DNA of 64,000 nt from Chlorops oryzae (taxonomy: Eukaryota; Arthropoda; Insecta; Diptera; Chloropidae). Positions 10,797 through 21,811 of the stretch are shown here, one piece after another. The stretch is from NCBI GenBank assembly GCA_020466095.1, contig CM035808.1, positions 49,231,979 to 49,295,978 of the forward strand, given 5' to 3'. The position numbers and the translations under genes were made by a program. Position 1 is the first letter of the stretch. Every line of letters begins with the position of its first letter. Below the pieces are notes generated by a model, which was not told the DNA's origin, did not search any database, and saw only the letters and a list, made by a program, of their open reading frames with translations.

Positions 10797-12887
10797 CAAA
10801 GAGCTTGGAATATAAGAAGAGATTGCAAAATTGAAAAAGCTTTAAAAGAGCTTTTTGCCTCAGGCGACCGTCTCGGGTATGAATCGAAATGCGTGTATTT
10901 TGTTGTTGTCCAGTTGTACGCACGAAAACAAAAACCGAAATCCTGCATCTCGTTCACCCTTAGCAAGAGTAGTCAACTGCACTACTCTTACACATTGATT
11001 TTTGATCCTGTTGTCTGTTTTTTGTTCGAGCCTATATCGCCGTACATACATATATGCAGACGTGATGGTGTGTGTTTGTATATAAACGTACGTATGTCTT
11101 GAACGGTTGTGTGCTTCGCAAAAATTTAGCGACTCGAGAATTGAAAAATCATTTTTCGAGTCGTTCGCTTATGTTTTTTATCTGTTGCTACACGTGCAAT
11201 GCAACGAAGCTGCCGTTCGGTTTTGTAGCGTGATTTACTACAAGCGATTTACGGAAAAGTTTAAGTCTGGTTGACTATTGAGATAGGTTGACTATGGGGA
11301 AGTTTGAAAATATATGTTCTTTTGAATTTTGTTATACAAATAAGTAATTGGATAGTTTTTAATTTTAATTTTAATGTCTAGAGCCGTTTAAATATATAAA
11401 GAAAATCATTTTTTATGTGTTTTCTAGTTTTAAAGAGAATTGAAAAAATAGAGAGCGTTGTTCGTCAAATTGTCTAGGTGCTTTTTTCAGTGTTTATATT
11501 TGAAAAAAATTTCAGTGACGAGCAGCTCCTATTGCAAAATCCAAGTGACGAGTTTTTTGCAGTATGTTGGACGCATTTTAAGGTGTTTAAGCTCAATTTT
11601 GTTGAACATTATGAGAAGCAAGGAATTTTGCAGCTTTTGGTTGAAAAATGCATGAAATCAACACCAGAGTGGTTTAATAAAACCAACGAATGCTTCAGTC
11701 ACCGTATGTGCATTTTGAAGTTTTTTTTAAAAACCCTCCTTAGGAAAAATTGCCGCTGGCTTTTCCAAAAAACCTTGAACAGAACCACTGCCCCTTTACA
11801 TGAACCTGCAACTAAAAAGTTCAAAATTCTACAAAACAGGTAAAACAAAATAATAAGAATTTTATAAGAACTTTTAAAATTTAAATAAATTCTTATCTTT
11901 ATTTTCATATAGATAAACAGCCTTTCATTTTTTCAAATATGTAAATAAATAAATGTCTACATATATCAATAAAAGTGGTTTTTTGGCGAAAAGCCTTTTC
12001 CACTAATACAAATTTGTTAATTATTTTGGAAAAAAACATTTGTTTTGTCGCGTAAGTAGAAATATTTAAAACGTAATATATACGACACCAAGAACATACG
12101 TATACAAAATATGTATATATGTATATAAAAAAGTAAAAATCTTCATTGTGTTCTCAAAGTCGACCAGACTTTAACTTTTTCATGATTCGCTTAAGGAAAA
12201 TCACGCTACAAACGCCGAACGGCAGCTTCTGGCACAAGTCGCGTAGCGAAAACTAAACAATAATGTGGAAATAAGCAAAAACTGCTTAAGTCGACTTAAG
12301 CTCAAAATGAGTTATTTATTTTATTGAATTACTTTCAGAGAGAAGTATATTCCAGCAAAATTTTACAATCTTGGCTTAAATAGAAAAAAAAATTATTGAA
12401 AAAATGAAACTCCATTTAATATGGAAACACGTAAGAATAGCATATCTTTAAAACTCATTCCCGCAACAGCAAACTGTGACTTAAACAGTTATTCCTTTTT
12501 GACACAGAACATAAGCCCTACCAAATATGATTTCTGATTTTTCGACTCGCGAAGCACACAGCCGTTCAAGTAGATACGTATGTACGTTGATGCGTAAGCA
12601 CACACCATGAAGTTTGCATACATATATGTACGGCGATATGGGCTCGAACAAAAAACACACACAAAAGGATCGAAGATCAATGTGAAGGAGTAGTACATTT
12701 GACTGTATTGGCTATTCTCAATAAGGGCGAACGAGATGCAGGATTTCGGTTTTTGTTTTCGTGCGTACAACTGGACAACAACAAAATACACGCATTTCGA
12801 TTCATACCCGAGACGGTCGCCTGAGGCAAAAAGCTCTTTTAAAGCTTTTTCAATTTTGCAATCTCTTCTTATATTCCAAGCTCTTTG
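10797..12887. mobile_element. Long-inverted-repeat element 2
   Basis: It has the same ends as element 1. The 7-bp TSD CTAGTAC is at 10790-10796 and 12888-12894, overlapping the duplication made by element 1. The right arm (about 12140-12887) is nearly identical to that of element 1. The left arm is identical for about 170 bp and then diverged, which suggests partial gene conversion between arms. The centre contains a 121-residue frame. Confidence 0.85.
11478..11843 (+). pseudogene. Remnant frame inside long-inverted-repeat element 2
   Basis: A 121-residue frame without a recognised domain. It includes a Cys-x2-His-Arg stretch followed by a basic segment (ILKFFLKTLLRKNCRWLF). The same ending, more decayed, lies at about 9700-9800 in element 1, so it is probably the C-terminal remnant of the family's transposase. 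I cannot name the family. Confidence 0.45.
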
Positions 12888-12950
12888 CTAGTACACTAGG
12901 AAGGGGCATCGAGCATTAGAATATCGATATTCTATATCGCCCATATTACG

Positions 12951-13109
12951 CTATTTACACGTTAAGACATTTCGATAATGAAACAAATTTTCGTTGGCAA
13001 GGGAGGCAGGGGGAAGAGAGAAAAACGCTACCATACCACATCCCCGCGCGTCGCTAGCCAACAAACATTGTGTTTCATTATCGAAATGTCTCAACGTGTA
13101 AATGGCCTC
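12951..13109. repeat. Small fold-back MITE ending GGCCTC
   Basis: Inverted arms (12952-12997 and about 13058-13103) share TTTACACGTT...AGACATTTCGATAATGAAACA. The right end reads GTGTAAATGGCCTC, like the GAGGCC-ended family. The left end is diverged, so no TSD can be defined. Confidence 0.6.
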
Positions 13110-13772
13110 TATCCTATATAAAGCCGATACGATTTATCGAATTTTTGTCATAGAAAATCCAGATATATTGATATATCGCCAAAATATAAGAATTAGTCTA
13201 AAGTCAGACATACCTACGAACTAAATATTCCGGAACATGTTGTCTGACTTTAGACCTAAGCGCCCAATAAATATTCAGTCTTACTGATCAATCACCCGTG
13301 TAGCTGGTCATGTAATCTTGCCCATACTTTTTGGAGAAAAAAAAAGTTGCTCTCAATTGTTGAACGTTGTATAAAGTGTCGAAACACTTTTGGGGATCTA
13401 AGAAAGATAACTATAACGATTTAGTTAGGAAAATATGAAATAATTTTAAAAGGAAAACTAAAACTTTTATTCACTTCGTAACTAAAAACTTAAAAATGTA
13501 TAAACAAAAAAATGACTAAAGTCGTTTTGTCATGATCTAGGTACTGGGATAAGAAAAAAAGAGAAGCACAGATTGTTCCGGAGCATTTAACCAACAACCA
13601 CATTTCGTTTCTTCGGACGTCTTCCTCCACTTACTAATTGTTTCAAAACATTTGTTCGTGTGTCTAACTCTCGAGATAGTGTCAAATTCAAAAACTTAAA
13701 TCTTCGATAACATCGAAGCCAAATATCGATGTTGATGATATCGTGCCATTTCACTATCGAATAAAAATGATT
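13110..13772. other. hAT-6 interior, no gene recognised
   Basis: The stretch is AT-rich. It has a small inverted pair (AGTCTAAAGTCAGACA at about 13195 and TGTCTGACTTTAGACC at about 13239). The minus-strand frame 13587-13796 has a basic C-terminus but no family signature. Confidence 0.5.
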
Positions 13773-13775
13773 CAT

Positions 13776-15163
13776 GAGGCCTTTTACATTAGTCAATAGT
13801 TGACCGTCAATTCCTATCGATATTCCCTTTTGGAGTTGAATTCGCTTTTACATTTACTCGAAAGAATTGATCGCCAATTCGTGCTTTGTATGCCTTTTAT
13901 GACATTTTCCTCTTCCACACAGGGGTGATATTTAATAACATACTAGCAACATAAATTATGTATCTCTGATTAAGGGTAGATAGCAGAAACATAAATACAG
14001 CACTACCTGTTTTGTTTTAATGAATTTAATTATTGATGCTTAGGACTATTTCAAAATGCTTGAATTAAAAATGCTTTTTGAAAAAGGCAATTTTTAGTAG
14101 CTGTTAAATTCTTCTGTTTGAAAATATATTCTATATACAATTTGTAAGAGGAAACTATCTATACGCTTTTCATATAGTCAAAAGAATAAAGGCGAAACTC
14201 CAGAATCGACGGAACATTTCAGGCGATAGAAATGTAGCTGCTTCCATTTAAATACATTTCAATACATTGATTCAATGGAAGCAACTCAAATGTTTTCACC
14301 TTTGCCGCGTATACCGCAGCATCCGTCATTGAGTTTCGCCTTAAGGGCCCTCTCCAGCTCTGTAAGGAATCTCAGCAGGAATTTTCTAAATATTCCTTAA
14401 AGGGAAAAACGTAGCATAATTTCATTTTTTAATGCAATAGTGACAATCTATATATCTATATATTTTATGTCAAGACGTTTCTTATAATCGAAAATTATTG
14501 ATTTCATTTATCCATTTCTGAAAATTACACATTGAACCTTGTTATGTTAAATTCATTTAATTTTTTTCGAACTTGGCTTTGCTGTCAAAATTCCCTCCAG
14601 AAAGAACGGAAAATTCAATATTTCTAACAGAAAAATCTGTGTTACCGTGTTTTATTTACAGCAAAAAAGGGAGCGAAAACAGAAACTACTCTTTGACGAA
14701 CTGGAGACTGTTAACAGAAAATTTCTGACACAAAAATTCCTTCAGCATTTCTTAAGCTTTTTTTTATATGAAGTTTTTCATTTCTGACAGAGCTGGAGAG
14801 GGCCCTTTAAATTTAAATTATATTCATCACATTTTTCTTAATTTATTATAACATAAAAATAAGCCTTCAATGTATAGTTTTCGGTCTATACAAGAATGTA
14901 AGATCCTAAAATATTGATCAAGAAAAATAAGTAATAACATATAATAGTATGCGATGCTGTATCCACGAACAACGAAAAGGAATAAAATAAATGTCAGAAA
15001 TTTGCTCCCAGCCATCGATAAGTTCGATAAACGAAAGAGAGCAAAGACGGATTGAGCGAGTACGTGCAACCAAAAAACGCTCAACTTTTCGATAACGATA
15101 TGTTATCGTTTTGTACTGAAAATGAGAATTGACGGTCAACTATTGACTAATGTAAGAGGCCTC
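13776..15163. mobile_element. GAGGCC-ended MITE, copy B
   Basis: The terminal inverted repeats begin GAGGCCTTTTACATTAG and extend about 38 bp. The flanks carry the 3-bp duplication CAT (13773-13775, 15164-15166). The body matches copies A and C. It contains one later insertion, the Harbinger-like MITE at 14344-14806. No coding frame is credible. Confidence 0.85.
14344..14806. mobile_element. Harbinger-like MITE with TTA duplication
   Basis: The terminal inverted repeats are AGGGCCCTCTCCAGCTCTGT, flanked by TTA (14341-14343, 14807-14809). Copies A and C of the host MITE read straight across this site (GCCTTAAATTTTA), which proves the insertion and its borders. The TTA target and GGGCC-type end fit PIF/Harbinger. 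It is 463 bp with no gene. Confidence 0.9.
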
Positions 15164-15548
15164 CATAATCCAGACAGGAAGGAGGCCTTTTACATTAGTC
15201 AATAGTTGACCGTCAATTCCTATCGATATTCCCTTTTGGAGTTGCATTCGCTTTTACACTTACTCGAAAGAATTGATCGTCAATTCTTACTTCGTTTGCC
15301 TTTTATGACATTTTCATCTTCCACACAGGGGTGATATTTTATAAAATACTAGCGTTACCCGGCGCGCGTTGCTACGCCCCAAATTGAAAGTCCATTTAAT
15401 GGAAACTCAGTAGTTTTATTGCATATGATAATTATAATATTTTACTTCGTGACAGACAGATTTCAAACTTCTTAATTTTTTTAAATTCAATAAAAAACCT
15501 TCAAACTGGTTCCAAAGATCAATTTACATTTGTCCGTCTACATCTTTG

Positions 15549-16072
15549 GAATCTCAGGCGACTCCTGGAAAAAGAACTAATTTCGTTATAGTATTGTAGG
15601 ATTGCCAAAGAATCTATACAATTAAAAAATCTTTAAAAAATCCTCCATATTGAATCTGGATATATTATTTGAATGTATCCTTTGAATTCTTTTGAACTTC
15701 ATGTCACTCTTGAAACCAAAAAGATGACAGTTTTCCTTACAGGATTGTAGGATATACCAAATGATCATCTACACAATTAAAAACATCTCTATTAAATAGA
15801 AATTTTGAATTTCATGCGACTCCTGGAAAAAGGACTAATTTCCTTACAGGATTGCAGGATTGCCAATGGATCTATACAATTAAAAAACTTTTAAGAAATC
15901 CTCCATATTGAAATTATTTGAATGTATCCGTTGAAATCTTTTGAACTTCAGGTCACTCTTCAAACCAAAAAGATGACAGTTTTCGTTGCAGGATTGTAGG
16001 ATATGCCAAACCAACATCTAAACAATCAACATTTAAGGAATTAAAAAAATCTCTATTAAATAGAACTGCGTT
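15549..16072. repeat. Two tandem copies of a ~258-bp unit inside the Helitron
   Basis: The unit starting GAATCTCAGGCGACTCCTGG at 15549 recurs at 15807 with scattered changes. Both copies include a phrase like ACCAAAAAGATGACAGTTTT. No coding potential is seen. Confidence 0.8.
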
Positions 16073-16738
16073 TATAACTTTAATCTTCTGCCCACATCCA
16101 AACGCAAGTTCAATTTAACTCGTTATTTGTGGGCGCAGCAGCTGCCGCTCATCTATAAGAAAATTACAAAAAAAGTCTTTTCACCCATTTTCTACCCTTC
16201 CCCCTTTCCTTCTTTTCCCCTTTTCTCCCTCTTCTTCCTTTTCCACCTTTCCCTCTCTCTTCCCTCTCACCCCTCTTTCAAATATTGAAAATTAAAGCTT
16301 TGCAAAATTTCGGGTCATGGTCGTGGTCCGATTATAACCGCAATAAAGCAGGCATTCTTTCAAAGTTATACCGTACATACATATAACTACGCATTACCAG
16401 CTTTAAAACGATACCCACTTCACAATTTCAGGATAACTGGTTTAAAATTTGCCAATTTCTCTGCGTACTACCCATCCAATTTTTTGCCACTATTTCAGTT
16501 ATATCAAGGAAGTCTTAACAAACATTTTCACCTCAGTACATCAACTTTTTTAAATATTTTTTAAATTTTCAATTTTCGCGGTTTGTGGTAGTCATTCTTT
16601 TAAAATTATAGCCTACATATATCTACTCGTAAACAGCTTTCCAACGATACCCATTTCACAACTTAAGCATAAGTGGTGTAAAACTTACCAATTACTCGCG
16701 AACTACCTCATCTAGCGGTATCAAATAAACCTATAAAC

Positions 16739-17201
16739 TAGTGATGCCACGAATATTCGGCCACTATTCGGTATTCGGCCTATTCGGCGTCATTTTTCAG
16801 TATTCGGTATTCGGCCGAATAGTTAAAATATTCGGCCGAATACCGAATAGTAGAAATAACTTATTAAAAAAATCAACACTATCTACAAATTAAATTTTTC
16901 TCACAATAACGTAAAAAAACTTAATTAACGAGAACTAAACATACAGCAGATTTGCATTTTATTCTTTAGAAATATTAAATGTACGCTAGCTTCTTCTAAA
17001 TTTTCTTCGAAAACATTATAAAGAGTGGGCAAATTTTTCAGCGGCAGCTTTTGTCTTGACTCCAGCTAGTCGCGAGTAGGCCCAAGCTGTCTTTACTACG
17101 TGCCGAATATTCGGTTGCCGAATATTCGTTATTCGGCCGAGAGGTTGACCGAATATTCGGTATTCGGTATTCGGCCAAATCCACTATTCGGGGCATCACT
17201 A
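16739..17201. mobile_element. hAT MITE with dense ATTCGG/CCGAAT motifs
   Basis: The ends are TAGTGATGCCACGAATATTC and ...CGGGGCATCACTA. The 8-bp TSD CTATAAAC is at 16731-16738 and 17202-17209. Both subterminal regions are packed with ATTCGG in both orientations, including TATTCGGCCGAATA palindromes. It is 463 bp and has no gene. Confidence 0.92.
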
Positions 17202-18904
17202 CTATAAACCTTCTCCACTACCTACTAAGTATACATACCAATTTTCATAAAAATCGGTCGAGCGGTTTCGGCGTCCATCGATCACAAATATACAAACATC
17301 CATTTTTATATATATAGATTAGCAAAATAAATTATGTATCTCTGATTAAGGGTTGATAGCAGAAGCATAAATACAGCACTACCTGTTTTGTTTTAATGAA
17401 TTTAATTATTAATACCAAGGAATATTTCAAAATGCTTGAATTAATGTTAGTCTTTTTGAAAAAGACAATATTTAGTGAGTAGCTGTTAAATTGTTATGTT
17501 TGAAAATATATTCTATATACAATCTGTAGGAGTAAATTATCTAGGCGCGTTTCATATTGTTAAAAGAATAAAGGCGAAACTCCAGAATCGACGGAACATT
17601 TCAGGCGATAGAAATGTAGCTGCTTCCATTTAAATACATTTCAATACATTGATTCAATGGAAGCAGCACAAATATTTTCATCTTTGCCGCGAATACCGCA
17701 ACAACCGTCCATTCCGTCGTTTATGGAGTTTCGCCTTAAATTTTAATTATATTCATCACATTTTTCGTCATATCTTATAACATAATAATTTGCCTTCAAT
17801 TATAGTTTCCGGTACATACAAGAATGTAAGACCCTAAAATATGGATCAAGAAAAATAAGTAAAAACATATAATAGCATGCGATGCTGTCTCCACGAACAA
17901 CGAAAACGAATAAAATAAATGTCAGAAATTTGTTCCCAGCCATCGATAAGTTCGATAAGCGAAAGAGAGCAAAGACGGATTGAGCGTGTACGTGCAACCA
18001 AAAAACGCTCAACTTTTCGATAACTATATGTTATCGTTTTGTACTGAAAATGAGAATTGACGGTCAACTATTGACTAATGTAAAAGGCCTCAAGTATAGA
18101 TATCTCGATATATCGATATAATATCGCCCATCTCTATAGTACACGCTAAAATATGAGCATGGAGAGTCGCCACTGGCGAATTCTTTCCTTCGATAGTGCT
18201 CAAGCGAAACGGACGTTTTTTTCAAAATACTTGTTGCATAGCAGAATGGAAATGCGACGCTACTAAATATGATATTCCACTCCAAAATGAAATTTTAATG
18301 ATGCAATCAGATTTGACAGTTCCAATTCACATAGGAATAAATTTTTGAAAAAATATTGACGAAGGAAAGTATGGTCAAACAAAGGAACCTAAGCACAAAT
18401 TGCTATCGATGATTGGCAGCACTTTCTTATGTGAAAGTTCCCTCTCCTTCCTCACACTAAATCAAACACGTCATAGAAGTAAACTGACAAACACCTGCAA
18501 GATTTACTCCGCATCAAATTCTACCAGAATGATATATATCTCAATTACTTTGTTAAACATACTCCTTCTTCGCAGCAATAAATGACTTCATATATTTTCA
18601 TATTTTTTAAAGTTCGTTTCATTACTTTTCTTATACTTGTATATTTTTTTCAATTAGAAAAATTTGCAACAAGTATTATGAAAAAAAACATCCGTTTCGC
18701 TTGAGCACTATCGAAGGAAAGAATTCGCCAGTGGCGACTCTCCATGCTCATATTTTAGCGTGTACCAGTGTTGCCAGGTTGAGGGATATTTCCCATTTTG
18801 AGGGAATTTTTGCACCAAATATTGGCAAAAGGGAAAAGGGGATTTTCTTTGCTTTGTTGAATACGATAGAGGGATTTTTCAATAATCGATACAAAGCCCT
18901 AAGT

Positions 18905-19050
18905 GGATCATCCACATTCGAGCAATCTTCCGCGAGCGGCTCTGCTCGATGTAATGCTCGATGATGAATTGTCTCGCTAACATGACCTTTTTAGATCGAG
19001 CATTGCATCGACCCAAGCCGCTCGCAGGAGCATGTTCGGATGTGGATGTG
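18905..19050. repeat. Strong inverted repeat (hairpin)
   Basis: Two arms of about 55 bp (18907-18962 and 18993-19049), sharing GCGAGCGGCT and AATGCTCGAT, are separated by about 30 bp. A transcript would fold into a long, slightly bulged stem. It could be a small fold-back element or a source of small RNA. Confidence 0.75.
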
Positions 19051-19119
19051 ATAACAAACTTGTAGTAGGTATTTATTGTTAATATGTATATATTTACATA
19101 TATCATTTGGGGTTTGGGG

Positions 19120-19330
19120 TTTTAAAAGGAATTTCCAAAAATTAACGAGTTGGGTGTGGCTGAAATTCAAATGGGACATGAACCAAATTTGTCATGTATG
19201 CCTGCTCTTGGTAATAAACATCCTCTCCAAAAATTTTAGTGATCGGCCTATAATTATAATTAGGGGTGGCAAGAGGGTAGTTCTCATGAAGAAATTGAAC
19301 AAAAATGAGGCCCTTAATGGGCTTTAAAAT
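19120..19330 (+). repeat. Diverged dispersed repeat shared with 27580-27690
   Basis: The phrase AACATCCTCTCCAAAAATTTT followed by a GTGAT..GG..TA block is common to both sites, and the surroundings align weakly. It is probably an old interspersed repeat captured inside hAT-5. Confidence 0.55.
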
Positions 19331-20519
19331 CTCCCCTCTAACTTGCCTTAATAGTAATGGTCTTGGGGCCTTTTTAAACGTACTATTTCTTTAAATACAA
19401 TATGTAATTTTACGAAGCTACCTTAAGGTTTTAATGTTAAGAAATATAGCGATTATCAACATTTTGTTCAGGAAAAATATGTTTTTGTTTGAGGGAATTT
19501 TCGTGGGAAATTTCTATCGGTCACTGAGGGCAAAAAGGGATTTTTGTTTGGTTTTCGAGGGAAAATTTGGTTCTGAAGTACTGGCAATACTGGCGTGTAC
19601 TAGCACAAAAGCAACAAGCATACGAAAGAAAGAGCGTCAAAAAAGCATTAGACGTAGCAAATATTTGATTGAAATTGAAGAAAATATTTGCTTTCCCGTG
19701 TAATATGCTTGCCAATATTGCAATTTCGATCTACGTGTGGCAGGCATATAATAATGAAATATTTTCCGAAAAAATTTGGAGAAAAATATTTTCTGTTGGG
19801 TTTTCTAGCAAAACAATTAGTAAATATTTGCTTCGTGTAATGAGTGTATTTTATATTTGCTTCACCCCCAAGCAAATATTTTCTTCTGTTTTTTATTTGA
19901 CGACACAAAAAAATGGGTGTTCGCAAACAAGGCAAATATTTCTGTTTTTTCGAAAATTCACTGCCGAAAGTTTAATTTCTGAAAATTCAAGTCATTTGAA
20001 GTGACGATTTTATAGTAATTTTTTAAGTTAATTTGAGGCAATGGCGAGCGAAAATTTGTTCTAAGTTTTAGAGGAGACCGATGAGGAAGACGAATTGTCA
20101 TTTGCATTGAGCCAACAAAAGACGAATCCCAAGAAACGGCAGGTTAAGCCAAAAGTATGTGCCAATTGGTCCGATGAAGACATTTACAAATTAATTTCTT
20201 CAGTTGAATGTGTACCTTTGGTATGGAATGCCAACGATGAAAAGTACAAAAATAAACTGGAACGGCAATTCGAATGGAAGAAGATGTCGGAGGAGATATT
20301 TTTGGAGAAGTTTACAGCTAATGAACTCGTGGCGAAATGGTCAAATATTCGAATCCAATATCGTAGCTTTTACGCGAAATGCCGAAAGAAAAAATCAGGA
20401 CAAGGCGAAGATGAACCCGTGAAATGGAAATTCTACACTGCAATGAATTTCGTTGGCCGTGCTGAAAATGACCAAACTGCCAATACGGTTTCGAATTTGG
20501 TATACTTATATATTATATA

Positions 20520-21811
20520 ACAGGTTGGCTGATAAGTCCTCGGTCTAACAAAGAAAAACACATTTTTTTGTCAATATTCGTTTTTATTATTCAACATAGT
20601 TCCCTTCAAGAGCGATACAACGATTATAACGACCTTCCAATTTTTTGATACCATTTTGGTAGTACTCCTTCGGTTTTGCCTCAAAATAGACCTCAGTTTC
20701 GGCGATCACCTCTTCATTGCAGCCAAATTTTTTCCCTGCGAGCATCCTTTTGAGGTCTGAGAACAAGAAAAAGTCGCTGGAGGCCAGATCTGGAGAATAC
20801 GGTGGGTGGGGAAGCAATTCGAAGCCTAATTCATGAATTTTTGCCATCGTTCTCAATGACTTGTGGCACGGTGCGTTGTCTTGGTGGAAAAACACTTTTT
20901 TCTTCTTCATATGGGGCCGTTTTGCCGCGATTTCGACCTTCAAACGCTCCAATAACGACATATAATAGTCACTGTTGGTGGTTTTTCCCTTCTCAAGATA
21001 ATCGATAAAAATTATTCCATGCCCATCCCAAAAAACAGAGGCCATTACTTTGCCAGCGGACTTTTGAGTCTTTCCACGCTTCGGAGACGGTTCACCGATC
21101 GCTGTCCACTCAGCCGACTGTCGATTGGACTCAGGAGTGTAGTGATAGAGCCATGTTTCATCCATTGTCACATATCGACGCAAAAACTCGGGTGTATTGC
21201 GAGTTAACAGCTGCAAACACCGCTCAGAATCATCAACACGTTGTTGTTTTGGGTCAAATGTGAGCTTGCGTGGCACCCATTTTGCGCAGAGCTTTTTCAT
21301 ATCCAAATATTGATGAATGATATGACCAACACGTTCCTTTGATATCTTTAAGGCCTCTGCTATCTCGATCAACTTCATTTTACGGCCATTCAAAATCATT
21401 TTGTGAATTTTTTTGATGTTTTCGTCGGTAACCACCTCTTTCGGGCGTCCACTGCGTTCACCGTCCTCCGTGCTTATTTCATCACGCTTGAATTTTGCAT
21501 ACCAATCAATTATTGTTGATTTTCCTGGGGCAGAGTCCGGAAACTCATTATCAAGCCAAGTTTTTGCTTCCACTGTATTTTTTCCCTTCAGAAAACAGTA
21601 TTTTATCAAAACACGAAATTCCTTTTTTTCCATTTTTTCACAATAACAAAAGTTGCTTCACAAAAGACGCTCTATCTCACAAACTAATTGACTTACAGAC
21701 GTCAAATTTTGACACGAATCATTTGAAGGTTGCCACTATATAAAAATAATATGCATTTAATACTAGCGACGCCATCTATGTGTCAGACCGGGGACTTATC
21801 AGCCAACCTGT
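20520..21811 (-). mobile_element. mariner element, irritans (Himar1-like) subfamily
   Basis: The terminal inverted repeats begin ACAGGTTGGCTGATAAGTC and are flanked by the TA target duplication (20518-20519, 21812-21813). Length is 1292 bp, the normal mariner size. It holds one intact transposase gene on the minus strand. It sits in an intron of the older Harbinger MADF gene. Confidence 0.97.
20587..21633 (-). CDS. mariner transposase (DD34D), intact frame
   Basis: The 348-residue frame has the usual length for the irritans subfamily and very closely resembles Himar1 of the horn fly as I remember it. It has an N-terminal helix-turn-helix domain (about 1-110), a linker with WVPRKLT, and the catalytic triad in TMDETW, HQDNAPCH and SPDLASSDFF, with DD34D spacing. 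The protein cuts and pastes the element at TA sites. One change stands out: the family motif YSPDLAPSD reads YSPDLASSD here, explained by a single C-to-T change. The intact frame inside a decayed Harbinger points to a recent arrival; mariners of this group often move between species. Confidence 0.97.
   Translation of the reverse strand: MEKKEFRVLIKYCFLKGKNTVEAKTWLDNEFPDSAPGKSTIIDWYAKFKRDEISTEDGERSGRPKEVVTDENIKKIHKMILNGRKMKLIEIAEALKISKERVGHIIHQYLDMKKLCAKWVPRKLTFDPKQQRVDDSERCLQLLTRNTPEFLRRYVTMDETWLYHYTPESNRQSAEWTAIGEPSPKRGKTQKSAGKVMASVFWDGHGIIFIDYLEKGKTTNSDYYMSLLERLKVEIAAKRPHMKKKKVFFHQDNAPCHKSLRTMAKIHELGFELLPHPPYSPDLASSDFFLFSDLKRMLAGKKFGCNEEVIAETEVYFEAKPKEYYQNGIKKLEGRYNRCIALEGNYVE

Larger units (their letters stand above)
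15349..17318 (-). mobile_element. Non-autonomous Helitron
   Basis: Read on the minus strand, it starts TCTATATATATAAAAATGG at 17318 and ends with a GC-rich segment and ...GGGTAACGCTAG at 15349. It lies between A and T without duplicating the target. These are the canonical Helitron features (5' TC, 3' CTAG, A|T target). Copy A of the host MITE shows the intact AAAATATTAGC site. It contains no Rep or helicase gene. It carries a 258-bp tandem repeat and a hAT MITE. Confidence 0.9.
15182..18091. mobile_element. GAGGCC-ended MITE, copy C
   Basis: It has the same ends as copy B. The 3-bp duplication AAG is at 15179-15181 and 18092-18094. It lies only 18 bp from copy B in the same orientation. A Helitron (15349-17318) interrupts it at a site where copies A and B are continuous. 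Confidence 0.88.
12897..18136. mobile_element. hAT element (hAT-6), filled with nested MITEs
   Basis: The left end is TAGGAAGGGGCATCGA and the inverse of the right end is TAGAGATGGGCGATA. The 8-bp TSD TAGTACAC is exact at 12889-12896 and 18137-18144. Removing the GAGGCC-ended elements leaves under 1 kb with no recognisable transposase, so it is non-autonomous. It inserted into the fold-back host next to the two long-inverted-repeat elements. Confidence 0.85.
18766..19592. mobile_element. hAT element (hAT-5), non-autonomous
   Basis: The ends are CAGTGTTGCCAG and ...CTGGCAATACTG. The 8-bp TSD GCGTGTAC is at 18758-18765 and 19593-19600. It is 827 bp. It holds a strong hairpin (18905-19050) and a segment (about 19120-19330) related to the repeat at 27387-27904. 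No transposase is seen. Confidence 0.9.
8754..19637. mobile_element. Fold-back host element with both arms interrupted
   Basis: The left arm is 8754-8791, a few bases between later insertions, and 18145-18238. The right arm is 18665-18757, the GTGTAC of the duplicated target, and 19601-19637. Removing the four insertions gives two inverted arms of about 140-150 bp that match almost base for base. Both contain the motif GTGCTAGTACACGC. The spacer (18239-18664) has no gene. Because the arms mirror each other, each serves as the empty site for insertions in the other. I see no certain TSD at the outer ends and cannot assign a superfamily. Confidence 0.75.

Noticed and set aside
8754..19637. Assigning the fold-back host to a named family
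   Set aside because: No convincing target duplication at its outer borders and no coding sequence.
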